Shown here: piece after piece, positions 21,123 through 31,379 of the stretch
Layout: every line of letters starts with the position of its first letter
Numbering within the stretch: position 1 is the first letter of the stretch
Origin: SHAN690 sp023262195
GTDB taxonomy: Bacteria > Bacteroidota > Bacteroidia > Flavobacteriales_G > Salibacteraceae
Reading direction: 5' to 3'
DNA: 64,000 nucleotides
Assembly: GCA_038142005.1 (NCBI GenBank)
Contig: JAYQJE010000001.1
Coordinates: 1 to 64,000 of the forward strand
Made by a program: the position numbers and the translations under genes
Notes under the pieces: model-generated
What the model saw: only the letters and a program-made list of their open reading frames with translations
Told to the model about the DNA's origin: nothing
Databases searched by the model: none

Positions 21123-21390
21123 GGGTGTTGGGTGTTGGTATTCGTGATTCGAGTTGGTTGTTGGAGATTGGTTGTCGGTTGCTAGCTACTGGCTGTTCGC
21201 CTTTGGCCTTGAGCTGTTCGCTAAGATGAATTAAGCAAATGGCTAAAAGCAAAAAGCCGCGGAACACCTTGAAGCTGATAGCTGATAGCTTGCTACTGAC
21301 AGCCTGTGACTGACAGCTGATGGCTGATAGCTTCTTCACTCCCCAATGTTGACTTTCGTTAAAAAAGTGTGTGCCTAAAATCACGGTTGC
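21123..21390. repeat. Intergenic low-complexity spacer with short degenerate repeats
   Basis: About 270 bases without a gene. The left part repeats GGTTGTTGG/GGTGTTGG-like words. The right part repeats CTGATAGCTGATAGCTT, CTGACAGC and GCTGATGGCTGATAGC (around 21280-21332). No coding potential. Similar word-repeat spacers occur between Bacteroidota genes, in my recollection; mechanism unknown. Confidence 0.6.
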
Positions 21391-21393
21391 AAT

Positions 21394-21401
21394 TACATTC
21401 G
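21394..21401 (+). promoter_or_regulatory. Probable -7 box TACATTCG for the first SGNH gene
   Basis: One base off TAnnTTTG, four bases before ATG 21406. Confidence 0.35.
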
Positions 21402-21405
21402 GGGC

Positions 21406-22949
21406 ATGACACAGCGGACTCCGCTTTTCATCCTAACCTTTATCGCCTGCGTAGCTTCGAGTCTGCTGGCGCTGGCTTATGTATTTCCGGAAGATGGTGT
21501 GACCTACCAGTACACCTTTGAACTTAAGTTTCCAACGATTGATAAACTGCTTGAGCGCGCTGAGCCCGAGTATAAAGACATTTCAGAAACCATTGCCGCG
21601 GTGGACAGCATTGCCAATGCAGAAGACACCTTAGCCCTAGTTGCCGAAGCAGATACCATAGAAATTGATACGACCGACACCACCGAACTGATCGTGCAAC
21701 GCAAATGGGTGGACGTTGATAGTATGCGCTCGGCTGAGAAGTATTTACAACCAATCGAGTTTAAAGATGGTAACGCACAGGTGATTTATAGCTTCTTTGA
21801 AGCGCTAGAAAAAGCCGAGTATAAAAAGGATCAAACACACGTATTTCATTATGGTGATTCGCAACTCGAAGGTGACCGAATTACGAGCTATGTGCGTGAT
21901 CGCTTGCAAAAACGCTTTGGCGGTTACGGCCTGGGCATGGTGCCTGCCTCGCACAACAACCAAGTGAAGCTGCTTCGCCACGAAACCTCTGACAATTGGT
22001 GGTGGTATCCTTCGTTTTTCAAGTCGGGAGAAGACGGTCAAAACAACCTTTATGGCGCACTGACATCTTATGCCGCATACACGCCTTATCCCACCGATTC
22101 ATCCTTGGCAAATGCTGAAATTCAGAAGGCGTGGGTAAACCTTGATGTGAGTAAATCCATTTTCAACAACGCTAAAAAATTCAAGCAATTCAAGCTTTTT
22201 ACGGCCCCGTGTATGATGCTGTGCGCTTCACCTTCCCTATTCGTGATACCACCTTCACCGAATACCTCAAAGGCAAGAAAAAACTGAATGTGGTGCGACT
22301 CGATTTCAACGAGCAACTCAAGGATATCAGACTCGAATTTGAATCAAAGATTAGTCCGCAGATCTATGGAGTAAGTCTGGGGGCCCCGTATGGGGTTTAC
22401 GTCAACAACATTGCCATGCGCGGCAGTTCGGGCAACGTATTCCGCAAGACCGATGCCGAGCTGTTTGGCATGATGCACGAAGAGTTGAACACATCCCTCA
22501 TCATCTTACAATTTGGCGGCAATGTGATGCCCTATTTGCGGGATGAAGAGCATGCGCGGCAATATGGCTATGGATTTCAAAAAGAAATTGAATGGATAAA
22601 AAATGCTGCCCCTGGAGTATCGGTGATTGTGATTGGCCCATCGGATATGTCGCAAAAGGTGGACGACTACTACGAAACCTATCCGCTGCTAGAGAGTGTG
22701 CGCGATGCCCTCAAAAAAGCCGCATTTAATGCCGGAGCTGGCTATTGGGATATGTATGAAGCGATGGGCGGTAAAAACTCCATGCCTTCGTGGGTAGATG
22801 CCGACCCGGCCTTGGCCGTGACCGACTACACGCACTTCACTCCACGTGGAGCCCGTATCATTTCTGAATTCTTTTACAAAGCACTCATTCTCGAATACGA
22901 ATCCTACAACAACAAAAAAATTAGAGATGGTTTATCGCAGAATCCATAG
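21406..22949 (+). CDS. SGNH/GDSL-type esterase, membrane-anchored (one frame break)
   Basis: About 514 residues when one T is added to the T run at 22195-22200. N-terminal membrane anchor (residues 7-27), an acidic spacer, then a SGNH hydrolase: HYGDSQLEGDR with nucleophile Ser152; an ILQFGGN block-III Asn; and near the C-terminus DYTHFTPRGA carrying the DxxH catalytic pair. Such proteins, placed beside an MBOAT acyltransferase, transfer or remove acetyl groups on exported polysaccharides. It overlaps the second SGNH gene by 23 bases. Role in O-acetylation is inferred from neighbours. Confidence 0.85.
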
Positions 22950-24221
22950 CCTGTTTTGCCTCTGTTTGATGATCGGTGTTACGCACCTTTCTTGCGCACA
23001 GGAAGTCGCTGAAGCAGATACCAGCCTAGCCGACAGCAAGGTAGACAGCATGGTCATCAAGCATCCCTACGTTGATTTTAGCCAAAACCATTTCACGGGC
23101 GATACCAACAGCGTATTTCTTCGAAACTATTATCAGCAGTTTGATCAGATGTTGCGCTCGAAAAGCGGGCGCTCAACATCATCCATTTTGGAGGCTCTCA
23201 CATTCAGGTTGACATTTGGAGCAATTTGTTGCGCGAGCGGTTGCAGTCTATAGACACCAACGTGCGCGGAGCTAGAGGTATTTTATTTCCGTTTAAAGCA
23301 GCGGGCACCAATCGACCTTACTCCTACTATGTTGATTGGACAGGCGAATGGGAAGGTCACCGAAGTGCCTACAACAAACATCAAAGCACTTGGGGCGTAT
23401 CGGGCATCACGGCCACCACTACGGACGACTCGGTTTCCCTGAAATTCACCTTTAAACAGTCGCCATACCCGGTGAAAACCAAATCGTTAACGGTGCTGAG
23501 CAATATCGACAGCACCGCCTATGCACTGACGATCGACCCATTTATGGCGGTGGATTATACCATGGACACCACGCGCGATGGATATCTCAACATTGTGTTT
23601 AACCAACCCATCGACTCCTTCAACCTTCGGTTTCACAAGCCCGACAGCATTGCCGATGAATTACAATTTTATGGAGTGATTTCAGACAACGAGCAACCCG
23701 GCATTCGCTATCACAGCATTGGGGTGAACGGTTCACGGTTTGTCTCCTTCATGCGCTGCGAACTGTTTCAAGAGCAACTCAAATACCTAGATCCCGATTT
23801 GGTGATCATGTCCATCGGTACGAATGACTCTTCGGATCCCGATTACGACTCCTTGACCTATCGAAACAACTTCCGAGAATTTCTCACCATGATGCGCTGG
23901 GCAAACCCCGAGTGTGCCTTTATTCTCACCGTGCCCAACGATAATTATGTGCGCAGAAAATATCACAACGACAACCTGCGATCGGTGCGCTACATCATTT
24001 ATGACCTAGCCGAAGAATTTGACGCCCGTGTGTGGGACTTGTATGGCATTATGGGTGGATCGGGTTCGGCAAAAACCTGGGAGGAAGCCGAAATGATGAA
24101 AGCCGATTTGGTGCATTTCACCAATGCCGGTTATCGATTGAAAGGCGATGTTTTCTATCGCGCTTGGCTCGAAGATTATTTGAAATGGTTTAACGATCAA
24201 CAACCCGTTTGGAACGAATAA
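22927..24221 (+). CDS. Second SGNH/GDSL-type esterase, exported (one frame break)
   Basis: About 431 residues when one G is added to the GGG run near 23167. Start ATG 22927 gives a signal peptide ending THLSCAQ. Motifs: IIHFGGSHIQVD (nucleophile block, with GGSH in place of GDSH), ISIGTND-type block III (MSIGTNDSSDPD), and DLVHFTNAGYRLKG with the catalytic His. It differs from its neighbour in the nucleophile block and in being a freely exported protein. The stop overlaps the first possible start of the MBOAT gene by 13 bases. Confidence 0.85.
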
Positions 24222-25726
24222 AAGACATATTCCTCTTCTCGGAGCAGCAGCCTATGATTTTTACGGCACTCGACTTTTGGGTGTTTTTCATAGCCGTGTT
24301 TGCGGGTTTTGCCTTACTGTCCAACAAAACCGCCTTGCGCAACGCCTACTTGATGCTGGCCAGTTTTTTCTTCTACTACAAAACCAGCGGCCTCTTTCTC
24401 ATCCTGCTCGTATTTTCCATCCTGTTTGGGTTCAGCACCGGTGCGTTGATCCTCGGTACAAAGGAAAAATGGCAGCGAAAATTCCTGCTGATCTCGGGCA
24501 TTACGGTGCACCTCTTTTTGCTGTGTTATTTCAAATACGCCTACTTCTTCACCGAGGTAGTAAACGATGCCGTGGGCACCAACCTGGGCATATTTAATCC
24601 GCTGGCCGAGATGGGCAACTTGATGATGGACGAGCAGTATTTCCGTGTGGATGCCATTCTGCTGCCCGTGGGCATTTCGTTTTTCACCTTTCAGATCATC
24701 ACCTACCTTGTTGACATCTATCGTGGCAATTTAAAACCCGTGAAATCCATCCTAGACTTTGGGTTTTACGTATCGTTTTTCCCGCAGTTGGTGGCTGGAC
24801 CCATTGTGCGCGCCAGCGAGTTTATCCCGCAGCTGCACAAAAAGAGCTTGCTGACCCATGCCGAGTTTGGTCTAGCGCTCTTTATGATCTTAAAAGGGCT
24901 TTTCAAAAAAATGTTCATAGGCGATTACATGGCCGTGAACTTTATCGACCGGGTGTTTGCCAACCCGCTGGGTTATACCGGCTTTGAAAACATCATGGCG
25001 GTCTTTGCTTACTCGCTACAGGTGTATGTAGATTTTAGCGGCTACACCGACATTGCCATTGGCCTCTCGCTGCTGATGGGTTTTCGGCTAAGCCGCAACT
25101 TCAACTCGCCCTACAAGGCGGTGAGCGTGGGCGACTTTTGGAGGCGCTGGCACATCTCACTCTCCTCGTTTCTAAAAGACTACCTCTACATCCCCATTGG
25201 CGGAAACAAACACGGGGTGGTGCGCACCAATATCAATTTAATGATCACCATGCTGCTGGGCGGCTTGTGGCACGGAGCCAGCTGGAATTTTATCCTTTGG
25301 GGCGCGATCAATGGCGTGGGTTTGCTCTTTTATAAAAGCTGGAAGAAGATTAGTCCTTACGAAAAGAGCACGCATTGGGCGGTGCGCATTGGGCGCATCG
25401 GGCTCACGTTCGTGTTTATCACGTTTACGCGGGTGTGGTTTCGCGCGCCCGACACGGCTGGCGTTACCCATTTTTTCCAGCAGGTGTACACCAATATGGG
25501 TTGGACCATCATTCCCGATTTTATCATTGGCTTTAAATACACCATGTTGGTGATGCTGCTGGGCTTTGTGACCCACTGGCTGAGCAACGAGTTTAAAGAC
25601 CGCTGGCGTGACAAGTTTGCCCACGCCCACCCGATAGCCCAAGGGCTGATTTGCATTGCCGTGGTGGTGGTGATTTACCAAAGCCTCAGTGCCGAAGCGC
25701 AGCCGTTCATTTATTTTCAGTTTTAG
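24209..25726 (+). CDS. MBOAT family O-acyltransferase (AlgI/PatA-like)
   Basis: 505 residues from TTG at 24209, which keeps the family-like LFSEQQPMIFTALDFW opening; the first ATG is 24254. About ten membrane helices. Key features: SFFPQLVAGPIVRASEFIPQL, VYVDFSGYTDIAIGLS, DFWRRWHISLSSFLKDYLYIPIGGNK, and the catalytic His355 in GGLWHGASWN. It moves acyl (usually acetyl) groups from a cytoplasmic donor across the membrane for transfer to polysaccharide by the SGNH partners encoded just upstream. Codon use and GC content look higher than in the flanking regions. Confidence 0.92.
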   Translation: MERIKDIFLFSEQQPMIFTALDFWVFFIAVFAGFALLSNKTALRNAYLMLASFFFYYKTSGLFLILLVFSILFGFSTGALILGTKEKWQRKFLLISGITVHLFLLCYFKYAYFFTEVVNDAVGTNLGIFNPLAEMGNLMMDEQYFRVDAILLPVGISFFTFQIITYLVDIYRGNLKPVKSILDFGFYVSFFPQLVAGPIVRASEFIPQLHKKSLLTHAEFGLALFMILKGLFKKMFIGDYMAVNFIDRVFANPLGYTGFENIMAVFAYSLQVYVDFSGYTDIAIGLSLLMGFRLSRNFNSPYKAVSVGDFWRRWHISLSSFLKDYLYIPIGGNKHGVVRTNINLMITMLLGGLWHGASWNFILWGAINGVGLLFYKSWKKISPYEKSTHWAVRIGRIGLTFVFITFTRVWFRAPDTAGVTHFFQQVYTNMGWTIIPDFIIGFKYTMLVMLLGFVTHWLSNEFKDRWRDKFAHAHPIAQGLICIAVVVVIYQSLSAEAQPFIYFQF

Positions 25727-25823
25727 GGATTTGAGATAGCGATCATTTGCATTGAAAAAACAATGGTCTACTTTTATGTCTCTTTCCACAAATCCACGGT
25801 GATTTACAATCAACTCAACTGCC

Positions 25824-27057
25824 ATGAATCAAAACACAATTTACATTATTGGAGCAGGAGTAAGCGGACTCATTGCCGCCTATGAATTGGAGCAAGCTGG
25901 GCATAAGCCAATAATCATCGAGCAGGCCGATGACGTTGGTGGACGCGTAAAAACACTACACCGCAACGGCTATCCGCTAGACTTCGGTTTTCAAGTATTG
26001 CTGAGCGCTTATCCGCTGGCAAATCAATACCTCGATATGGATGCGCTGAAGCTGCAAAAGCTCGAATCGGGGGCACTGATTTATGCCAATGGCAAGTCTT
26101 ATCAAATTGGCGACCCGCTGCGCAATTGGAAGGTGCTCTTACCTACCCTGCTGGCCAATGTTGGCTCGATTAGCGACAAGCTCAAGATCTTGAGATTGAA
26201 TAATCGATTGAAGCAAAAAAGCCTTGAAGAAATATTTGAAACGCCCGAAACCACCACGCATGCATACCTCGAAAATTTTGGCTTCTCGGATAAAATCATC
26301 CAGCGGTTTTTCCGGCCATTTTTCGCAGGTATTTTCCTCGAACCCGACATACGCACCTCTAGCCGCATGTTTGAATTTGTGTACAAGATGTTTGGCGAAG
26401 GTTATGCCACCGTTCCCCGAGATGGTATCGGAGCCATTAGTGCTCAACTAAAAGGCAAATTGAAAAACACCGAATTCCGGTTCAACACTGAAGTAAGCGA
26501 GGTGACCAACGATCAGATTCTGCTCAAAACTGGCGAAAAGTTTGACCATGGTGGCACCATCATTACCGGTAATGCCTCAGCGTTGATTCATAACATGCGC
26601 AATCAAGAAACCGAATGGAAATCGTGCCTGTGTTTGTATTTCGAAGTGGACAAAACCAACATCCCAGAACACACCATTGCGCTCGTGGCCGATTCTGGCA
26701 ACCTCTCAAATAACTTGTACGCATACACCGATAATAAATCGGGTAAAAACATACTGTCTGTCACCGCGCTTGAATATGATGGCAAGACGAATCAAGAAAT
26801 GGTTGAACGAATTACCAAGGAAGTAAGGCAGTTCACTGGAGCCAGACAGGTCACCCACATCGAAAGCTTTCAAATTGATCAAGCCTTACCTGACATACAA
26901 AACTTGCATATGACCGCAGAGCCAAGTGAAAGTAAATTAACGGACAATATTTTCCTTGCAGGAGACTACCTATTTAATGGATCGCTAAACGCAGCCTATG
27001 GAATCAGGTAGACTAGCAGCACAAGGTATCCTGGAAACGAGCGAGAGGTTTCCATGA
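25824..27057 (+). CDS. FAD-dependent oxidoreductase, amine oxidase/protoporphyrinogen oxidase-like (one frame break)
   Basis: About 410 residues. N-terminal Rossmann motif IIGAGVSGLIAAYELEQAG with the following acidic IIIEQ and VGGRVKT. C-terminal FAD contact DNIFLAGDYLFNGSLNAA. A surplus G near 27000 brings an early stop at 27011. Removing it continues into SGRLAAQGIL and a stop at 27057, which is the usual family ending. Substrate unclear: the family includes carotenoid and phytoene-type and amine oxidases. It stands alone. Confidence 0.85.
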
Positions 27058-27115
27058 TAGATCAATAAAACCATACACAGATATGCAAGAATCGAAGAGG
27101 AATAGAGGCGAACTT

Positions 27116-27210
27116 CCAATTCTAATCTAGAATATTTCTGTCTGTCAATTAGCATAAAACATTTCTAGGATAATCTTGCTTAGACTGATCATAAGTACCA
27201 ATTCTAATCT
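27116..27210 (+). repeat. 13-base direct repeat CCAATTCTAATCT
   Basis: Two exact copies at 27116-27128 and 27198-27210, 82 bases apart start to start, upstream of the orphan membrane gene. The second is followed by a short AATCT/AGATT inverted repeat. Confidence 0.7.
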
Positions 27211-27258
27211 TTTTTAGATTTTTCTTGTTATATACCTAATTAATGATTTAAAGGCATA

Positions 27259-28152
27259 GTGAAGACATTACTTTCCTTTGTAGTAAAAGATTTATTTCAG
27301 ACATTTTTATCTGAAAATGTGCGAAAGCGTGCGGATAATACCATCCTGACCATCGCACTAGTGAGCTTTCTCTTGCATCTCATTGGCATCTATTTAATTC
27401 GGTTTGGAATTATCCCAATAGAATCTAATTCCACTTTACTTAATAACCCGATTGCCGCAGCTTATACGCCCTTTTCATTCATATTGATTTACGAAGTTTA
27501 TCTCTTAATATTTTACCTACCCAAATCTTTCACCACCTATGTAGTGAAGCAATATGAAATTATTACTCTCATCATTATCCGAAGACTCTTCAAAGACTTA
27601 TCTGATTTGGAGCTTTCGTCCGAATGGTTCGAAATCAAGGGCGATTTATTATTCACATATGACTTGGTTGCATCCCTCGCTCTATTTTATTTGATTTTCC
27701 AAATCCAAAAACAGGGAAAACAAAAAACTCTCATTATAGAGGATTCGTCAGAACGCGTGCAGCGTTTTGTAACGATTAAAAAAATGCTCGCTGTCATACT
27801 GGTACCTACATTCTTCATTATGGCAGCCTACACATTTTATTCCTGGACGAAAAAAATCATAATCAACTCTCTTGATAGTCCACTATTAACACAAATCAAT
27901 AATTTGTTTTTTGAAGATATTTTTACCGTACTCATTTTAGTAGATGTTGTATTACTCCTGATATCTTTTTTTTACACGGACGATTTTCATAAAATCATGC
28001 GTAACTCTGGGTTTGTCGTGTCTACCATTCTTATTCGTATGTCGTTTGGAGTTACTGGGTTGATAAGTACGATATTGATTGTAGTAGCTGTGCTTTTTGG
28101 ATTGTGCATTCTGCTTATTCATAACCAATATGAACCAAAAAAACTTGAGTAG
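27259..28152 (+). CDS. Integral membrane protein of unknown function
   Basis: 297 residues from GTG at 27259. Five to six hydrophobic helices at about 29-49, 67-90, 133-150, 172-192, 218-240 and 250-285. After the second helix comes KQYEIITLIIIRRLFKDLSDLE, a mixed basic/acidic linker. No known family recognised. The gene and its upstream spacer are visibly more AT-rich than the SGNH/MBOAT/oxidoreductase region before it, and 200-bp gene-free spacers lie on both sides, so recent acquisition is possible. I saw no mobile element next to it. Confidence 0.75.
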   Translation: MKTLLSFVVKDLFQTFLSENVRKRADNTILTIALVSFLLHLIGIYLIRFGIIPIESNSTLLNNPIAAAYTPFSFILIYEVYLLIFYLPKSFTTYVVKQYEIITLIIIRRLFKDLSDLELSSEWFEIKGDLLFTYDLVASLALFYLIFQIQKQGKQKTLIIEDSSERVQRFVTIKKMLAVILVPTFFIMAAYTFYSWTKKIIINSLDSPLLTQINNLFFEDIFTVLILVDVVLLLISFFYTDDFHKIMRNSGFVVSTILIRMSFGVTGLISTILIVVAVLFGLCILLIHNQYEPKKLE

Positions 28153-28379
28153 GAGGGGCACTACAGCACTTCCGCACAGACTTTTTTTATCGAAAACTTC
28201 CGCCATTCTTTAAATTTGGGATGTCTCTAAATCTTTTTAGAAACTAATCCTTTTGACATCGATATTGTTATTGAAAGACAAATATCTTGACGTAAGGCTC
28301 AATTATTCTCATCTCACTGTTCTCATTTCAGTGTTTAGCGAAGGGAAGAAAAATGGAAAAGATTCTTCGAGCTGGATGA

Positions 28380-29378
28380 TTAGTTTCCTTTGATGCGTGT
28401 CCAAAGTGCTGAGGCAATGGCTTTGGCATCCTGCTGATCTTTGGGCACCTCGGTAAATGTGATGTTTCCTCGTTCGTCCTCCCCTATTTCATATTTAAAT
28501 ACAAAGTCTTGGGACTGTGGCTCAAGGCTTATCAAACCAAAGCGTAAATCGTTGAAGTAAAGTTTTCCATCCTGTTTACTGATGGTATACCATCCCTGAG
28601 AAATTCGGATCATGCGCTCCACACGTTCATTTCCGCGAATGGAATCGATCAAATGGTGATCCTTTGCATAGGAATTGAAGGTAATGGGTTGTGCATCGAA
28701 AAACGAATAATCACCGAGCAAATACGCATCTTCCGTATCAACATTAGCGGCCCAAAGAATGGTGTTTAGTGGAGCAGGTCTGGTATCAAGATCAGTATAG
28801 TTTACGCCTTGTGTTTCCAATGTATTTGAAAATTGCATGAACGCCAATCCCTTAAGTACAAACGTGAGTGCCAAATAGCTGGAACTGATCCACAAGCCAA
28901 GTTTGTTGTAAAAGGCCCGCTTTGGATTTATCCTCTTGCGGGTCAAGGCGAGAATCAAGCATACCAGAAACGGGACCGTATATACTGGATCGATCACAAA
29001 AATGGTCTGAAACGCCAACCGCAGGTCAAAAGGCCAAAACAGCTGCGTGCCCCAAGTGGTATGTGCATCTAATAAGGGGTGCGTAAAAAACGCCCAGAAA
29101 AATAGCCATGACCATCCTCTGAAATCTCCACTTCGCTCATACCTAGAAACGAGCCAACCAAATAATGGAGCAAACAACACCGAAAACACCACCGAATGGG
29201 TGAAGCCACGATGTATGTCTAACGCCATGGTTGTATCCGTAAACTGTCGAGCTAATACATCCAAATCAGGTATGGTACCTGCAATGGCACCGTACAGCAT
29301 AGCTTTATTCCCCGCCTTTTTGCCAAGCACTACCTCGCCAACGGCTGCTCCTAAAACAATCTGTGTGAGTGAATCCAT
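28380..29378 (-). CDS. DUF457 membrane-bound metal-dependent hydrolase (YdjM-like)
   Basis: 332 residues. Opens with MDSLTQIVLGAAVGEVVLGKK, then GTIPDLD, HRGFTHS and FFTHPLLDAHTTWGTQL, giving the conserved D/H set of the DUF457 family (membrane-bound hydrolases). Four or five membrane helices, then a soluble C-terminal domain of about 130 residues. Substrate unknown. Start supported by a TACATTTG box 8 bases upstream. Confidence 0.88.
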   Translation of the reverse strand: MDSLTQIVLGAAVGEVVLGKKAGNKAMLYGAIAGTIPDLDVLARQFTDTTMALDIHRGFTHSVVFSVLFAPLFGWLVSRYERSGDFRGWSWLFFWAFFTHPLLDAHTTWGTQLFWPFDLRLAFQTIFVIDPVYTVPFLVCLILALTRKRINPKRAFYNKLGLWISSSYLALTFVLKGLAFMQFSNTLETQGVNYTDLDTRPAPLNTILWAANVDTEDAYLLGDYSFFDAQPITFNSYAKDHHLIDSIRGNERVERMIRISQGWYTISKQDGKLYFNDLRFGLISLEPQSQDFVFKYEIGEDERGNITFTEVPKDQQDAKAIASALWTRIKGN

Positions 29379-29386
29379 GCGGTGCG

Positions 29387-29394
29387 CAAATGTA
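29387..29394 (-). promoter_or_regulatory. -7 promoter box TACATTTG for the DUF457 gene
   Basis: Exact TAnnTTTG ending 8 bases before the ATG; continues as GCGCACC, as at 17899-17906. Confidence 0.5.
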
Positions 29395-29424
29395 TTGCGA
29401 GAAACATCAGGGTACGGCTAAAGT

Positions 29425-30050
29425 TTACAAAGGACCGATAGACCTTAATCGAGCATTGGTAGCCATATGATTTGGGTTGCATCCAAGCATTCCTTCAGGA
29501 ATGTCTACATCCAACGAATCGTAATATGATACCCAGAATGCGTTAAACGAATCAGATTGGGAGTTTTTGAAGGTCATTGGATTCAACCTAAAAATGGAAT
29601 CCGCTTCAAAAGCCAAATGAATCAACTGAGAGCAATATAGCGAGCTATCAGAGTTGTAATAAGTGACATTATAATCCTTACCCAAATGCGACTTCGCCAC
29701 TCTATTAGCATTGGATGCCTGAACATCAGATAGCTGACTAATCCTATAAACCATGGTAAATGGATATCGATTTCTGAAGGTTGATATCGGTTCTCTTGAT
29801 ACTCCGCGATCTGTGTCAGCATGAATTAAAAGGTATCCTGACCATCGATCTCCACCAAGGCCATGTGCACAAAATCGAGTTGGCCAGACATATTGGTCAC
29901 ATCGTTTATAGCACCAGCTAATCCGCTCGCGTCAGATGATACAAATACGATGTCTCCGGATTTCAAATGTCCATCATCTGAACCACAACTGATAAGTATG
30001 ATTGCCAAACAAAAACAAACGGTCCATTGAAAAAGAAGAGGTCGATTCAT
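29425..30050 (-). CDS. YiiX-like permuted papain-fold hydrolase, lipoprotein (one frame break)
   Basis: About 208 residues after adding one T to the run at 29826-29829 (plus-strand A run), which restores LIHADTDRGVSREPI. Lipoprotein signal with Cys at about residue 22 (LISCGSDD). Core: GDIVFVSS, LDFVHMALVE with the catalytic His, and SLYCSQLIHLAFEAD with the catalytic Cys, in the order seen in the YiiX/YebB NlpC/P60-like group. Likely an amidase or esterase acting on peptidoglycan or lipid; substrate unknown. It overlaps the methylase gene at 30047 by four bases (ATGA). Confidence 0.8.
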
Positions 30051-31379
30051 GATTGGCGCAGTTTATACGATTTTGGGTAGTGATTATTCAACCGATTCGG
30101 TACCGCCTTGGCCCACCCCAAGGGTATTCCCTCAAAACCTACGATACACCAAGAAGGTAAATTACTGGTATCCATGTTTATGGATTGGCAGCGCAGATAA
30201 TCCAAGGCTTGCTTTTCCGAGAGTTCGATATCGATGTTGCATTGATTTGACATGGCCAATCCATGTTTCGGTATTTGTCTATCCCCTTTCATTTCAAAAG
30301 CCGGTAATCCTACGGATTTAAAAGCCATTTGCTCGGGTAATCGGTTCAGCAAACCAAAGCGATCCAATGTACCATACTGCACTTCCTTTTTTGTCCACTG
30401 ATAATTGAAGATGCCCTCTGGAATTTCCATTTGAGATTCAAATTCCAATAATTCAAATCCTCCTCCAACTCGGTGAAAATGACGCGTCTGACTTTTTCCT
30501 GAAGCACAGAAACAAACAGTCCCTCACCAGATGAAATTCCAGGCAGTAAATACCAACCTAATTTTTTTCATTCTCATAAAAAGCAGGAATGAGGTAATGC
30601 GCGAATTCTGGCATATCTATCGCAACCAATTCGTAACCCAACTCAAGCATGTGTTTCACTTGCCGTTCATTCTCCTGAACATTCATTGTGCAGGTGGAAT
30701 AAACCACATAACCACCTGGCCGAATGGCAGAATCAATATCGTTCAGGATCTGACTTTGAGTGTTGGTGCATTGAGCGACCAAGTCTAAATTCCACTGTTC
30801 TAAAGCAAACGCATCCTTTCTAAACATGCCCTCGCCAGAACATGGGGCATCAATAAGCACCAGATCAAAAACAGATTCAAACTCTCCCAATTTTGAAGCG
30901 GAAAGCTGCGTGATTGCGTGATGTGCACTTCCCCATTTCAACAAATTCTCGGTTAATACTGCATTGCGTTTTTGGTCCACTTCATTGGCAATCAAGTAAC
31001 CTCGTTCCTCCAAAAAATCAGAAAGGATGATGGATTTACCTCCAGGTGCTGCGCACAGATCCAGCGCTAAAATTCCTCCACCTTTAAAACTGAGCTGGTT
31101 TAAAAGATACTCAATAACCATACTGCTAGAGTCTTGAACATAGTATGCGCCAGCATGAAGCAAAGGGTCAAGCGAGAAACTTGGTCGTTTTTCAAGCGAC
31201 CTACCTCGATCTGACCAAGGCACCCGCCTTTCAGTGTTGAAACGTTCGCTCGGCTTATTTTGATTCAAACGCACGGAAATGGATGGTGGTTCATCTAACC
31301 CCCTCAGCACAGCCCCAACTACTTCACGATCAAAATGATCTTCAAGTGTCGCTACAAAGTCTGTTGGTAGTGTATCCAT
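30047..31379 (-). CDS. NOL1/NOP2/Sun-type RNA m5C methyltransferase (RsmF-like; two or more frame breaks)
   Basis: About 444 residues in total. The N-terminal 273 residues carry the class I methylase core: LDLCAAPGGKS (SAM-binding), LIDAPCSGEGMFRKD (catalytic Cys, motif IV) and YSTCTMNVQENE (Cys of motif VI). After 30558 the frame changes at an A run near 30561-30567, giving LGWYLLPGISSGEGLFVSVLQEK, which is the expected RsmF continuation. A further break near 30460-30495 leads to the C-terminal 130 residues with the RNA-binding-like tail (LPSWCIVGFEGIPLGWAKAV). It methylates a cytosine in 16S rRNA in E. coli RsmF; the target here is inferred. The start overlaps aat by 28 bases. Confidence 0.85.

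Noticed and set aside
25238..25825. A 195-residue open frame on the minus strand
   Set aside because: Lies wholly opposite the convincing MBOAT gene, has low-complexity His/Gln-rich translation and no family motif; shadow of GC-rich coding sequence.
29622..29822. A 66-residue frame between the two halves of the YiiX-like gene
   Set aside because: Generated by the single-base loss at 29826-29829; another frame gives the family-like LIHADTDRG continuation.
30047..30448. A separate 130-residue gene
   Set aside because: Its frame continues the RsmF-like C-terminus after frame repair and its start is a weak TTG; treated as part of the methylase.
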